Positions 60,982 through 64,000 of a stretch of 64,000 nucleotides of DNA are shown piece by piece (the first letter of the stretch is position 1; each line of letters opens with the position of its first letter). The stretch is from the NCBI GenBank assembly GCA_025642075.2, contig JAODUO010000465.1:570001-634000 (forward strand), given 5' to 3'. This stretch comes from Ridgeia piscesae (lineage: Eukaryota > Annelida > Polychaeta > Sabellida > Siboglinidae). The position numbers and the translations under genes are program-made. The notes under the pieces are model-generated. The model was not told where the DNA came from and made no database searches. It worked only from the letters and a program-made list of their open reading frames with translations.

Positions 60982-62590
60982 CTTTATAAAATGTAGAAGG
61001 AAAGGTCACACGTCTACCATTACGTCGTTGTTTACGTGTACATCATTATTCTAAAAATAATATTTATTGCATTGTTGCACATCGAGTCTAGAACATAATA
61101 CCAGAACAATGAGAAATTTCTTACATTGCAATGTCACGCATTGCCCATTAATTTTATAGAAATACGACGACATTATTTCTGAGAAAACTAATTATTGCCA
61201 TTGTACCAAACATGTTTTTGTTTTGACAATTATATTGATTTTATGTGGCCTCGTTGCTGACCAGCAAATAATCATTTGCAGCAATGAAATGACAATTTTG
61301 TTGCGTGTCTCTGCACAAATTTATAAGTACATGCATTTGTATGTACTGTCTAATAGTATGTGAGCATGAAATGATCTGTTTGTACGTACGTCTGTATAAC
61401 TGTATGAGCTATATTTACGTACAAAAAAATCAGCAAATTGTGTACCTACTTGGGGTCTAATAAACATTACGGTTCCCGTTATTGTTTTTGGTTATAGACC
61501 TCAATTTAACATATCGATAAAGACAACGATGTTGTATGCATGCGTATGGGAACTGCAGTAATAACATTCCTTGTCTACAGCTGCTGTCGGCTCAGCCATT
61601 GCGAAGTAAAAATGCACGCGGTCGAAAACAACCACATTAGACCTATTCCCTAGCCGACTCGACCGGTTTATTTACATCGCGCGACGAAACGAATTTATCA
61701 CAGCGAGCATAGCAGGTCGGAAACTGACAGTTTGTGGACTGTTGACGCGTCGGTTGATCGAATCAATGAAAAAGAACTCAGCAACAATAAGATGGTAAAC
61801 CCCCGGCCACAATGAACAAGATTGTTACATTTGTATAACAGTGTTACATATGTATGACTAAAAAAAATCATTCTTTATGATTACAGGTATAACGTGGTGT
61901 ATGTGTATATGTGTGTGCGTGTGCGGGTGTGTCTGCACGTTCTTGTGCGTGTACGTGCGTATTTTAAATTGTATTCTAGGACTTTTTCTATTTGAGAAAG
62001 CAGAACCAAACTGTGGTAGGCTATTCCAATTAGTTGTTGGATAAAACAATAAACGTGGTACGATTAAATGAGATTGGTGGTCTAGTATTTACAGTGTTCT
62101 AACAACGTGCAATTGTGTCCAAGTGTGTCCCACCGACACGGTGAGGCGATGCGTTTGAAGTTCAAATGACTAAACATAATCACAGGCGAGAAGATGTCTG
62201 TGGCGTACGTGACAACTGGCAGACACTGGGCATGCGCAGTCCAATCCATTAAACACGTGCGACAGCAGAACAGAATGGTTCCGTGCTAGCGGTTTGGCAG
62301 TATGCCAAGAGTGTCAGACGCCCAGACGTATGGCAATCAATATCACGTGAAAAAGTCCTCCGCGCCATGTTTTTTAAAGCCTAGGGCTAGGCCTAACTCC
62401 TCGCGAAAGGTAAACTGATTCATCGGGTGGAATGCGCCAGTGGTAAGATCAACCGGCTTACATCGGGTGCACGCCACCTTTGACAGGTGCACGTGACTAC
62501 AACATTTCCCCGCCTTTGCTTTGATGACTGGTTTGGCTGTTTGACGTATGTAGGCCTTATCCAGTAGGTCGCAGTTTGCTTCAGTTGCGT
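60982..62590. other. Intergenic
   Basis: AT-rich to mixed sequence with short frames only; nothing recognised. Confidence 0.5.
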
Positions 62591-63050
62591 TGTCGCGCTT
62601 ATATTTTTCCGGGCGTTAAAAACATTCCGGTTAACGTTTCTGCGCATGCGCAATAAATGTAAAATCATCAATGTCCAGCGAAACTACGAAGCATTTTCGG
62701 TATAAATGCCCCGAGCTGTTCGTTAATGATTACTGTGAAGAGTTTCTTAAAATGTCGTTCAATGCAATAAAATATTACGTTTTTTTTAAATCACCCTCAT
62801 GGATTATGGCACACTACTGTCACGTGATTTACGCTTGCTATCAAAATATGCCTCAAAACTTGTTTGTCTGGTGTTAATTTGTGACAAATAACTTTGCTGA
62901 TAGGTTATATACATCCTAACGAACAACTCGTAGTATTTATTGCATACATGCTTTGTCTTTTCGCTGCACATTGATGATTGTACATATAACGCGCATGCGC
63001 AGAAACGTCAACCGGAACGTTTTTAACGCCCGGAAAACGTACTACGTACA
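62591..63050 (+). mobile_element. Palindromic-end MITE, copy 4
   Basis: A 460-bp copy beginning TGTCGCGCTTATATTTTTCC, with a decayed right end (CCCGGAAAACGTACTACG). It contains TGCGCATGCGCA at the left and GCGCATGCGC at the right. Confidence 0.8.

Positions 63051-64000
<950 letters not shown>

Overview
The window looks like nuclear DNA from an invertebrate animal. A mollusc is my best guess, but that is inference from gene content and repeat style only. Genes are split by introns with canonical GT/AG junctions, a eukaryotic tRNA-His is present, and most of the sequence is introns, tandem repeats, microsatellites and decayed transposons. Nothing bacterial or viral was seen.

Genes. Four protein genes and one tRNA can be supported. 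(1) Minus strand, 193-12124: a Schlafen-like 1 (SLFNL1) gene in nine exons, with an RRM-like N-terminal part and a Schlafen AlbA_2 domain that keeps the E-x4-E...D nuclease triad. (2) Plus strand, 12893-13961: GOSR2/membrin, a Golgi Qb-SNARE in two coding exons, divergent from SLFNL1 across about 770 bp. (3) Plus strand, 18361-18585: ANAPC13, a 74-residue subunit of the anaphase-promoting complex, whose last codons are the first copy of a 56-bp tandem repeat. (4) Minus strand, 21496-38495: a GTSF1/Asterix-like gene in 11 exons (441 aa), with two CHHC zinc fingers followed by an unusual RG-rich and helical tail. (5) Minus strand, 49064-49135: tRNA-His(GTG). All exon joins in the two long genes are in matching phase, and both totals divide by three.

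How they might connect. GTSF1 is a PIWI/piRNA cofactor in animals. Schlafen-domain proteins form the piRNA 5'-end nuclease PUCH in C. elegans. Finding an SLFNL1 and a GTSF1 gene about 10 kb apart is suggestive, but shared function is inference. GOSR2 and ANAPC13 are housekeeping genes.

Repeats. Introns and gene ends are filled by tandem arrays that often abut, or include, splice sites: 20-bp (417-1308), 22-bp (2172-2436), 38-bp copies of an exon end (2750-2949), 40-bp (8936-11182), 56-bp copies of the ANAPC13 C-terminus (18535-19040), ~24-32-bp (22718-23800), 48-bp copies of a splice acceptor (26233-27410) and a 5.8-kb 38-bp array (30788-36640).

The right part, from about 38.6 kb to the end, is transposon-rich and holds only the tRNA. 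It contains a 7.7-kb TIR element inserted precisely into a LINE (40538-48242), a GC-rich 22-bp array (51557-54003), a 142-bp-arm foldback (54382-54679) and four copies of one palindromic-end MITE (55631-63050). Smaller elements with visible target duplications lie in introns: a TTAA-flanked MITE at 3504-4037 and an hAT-like element at 29493-30318.
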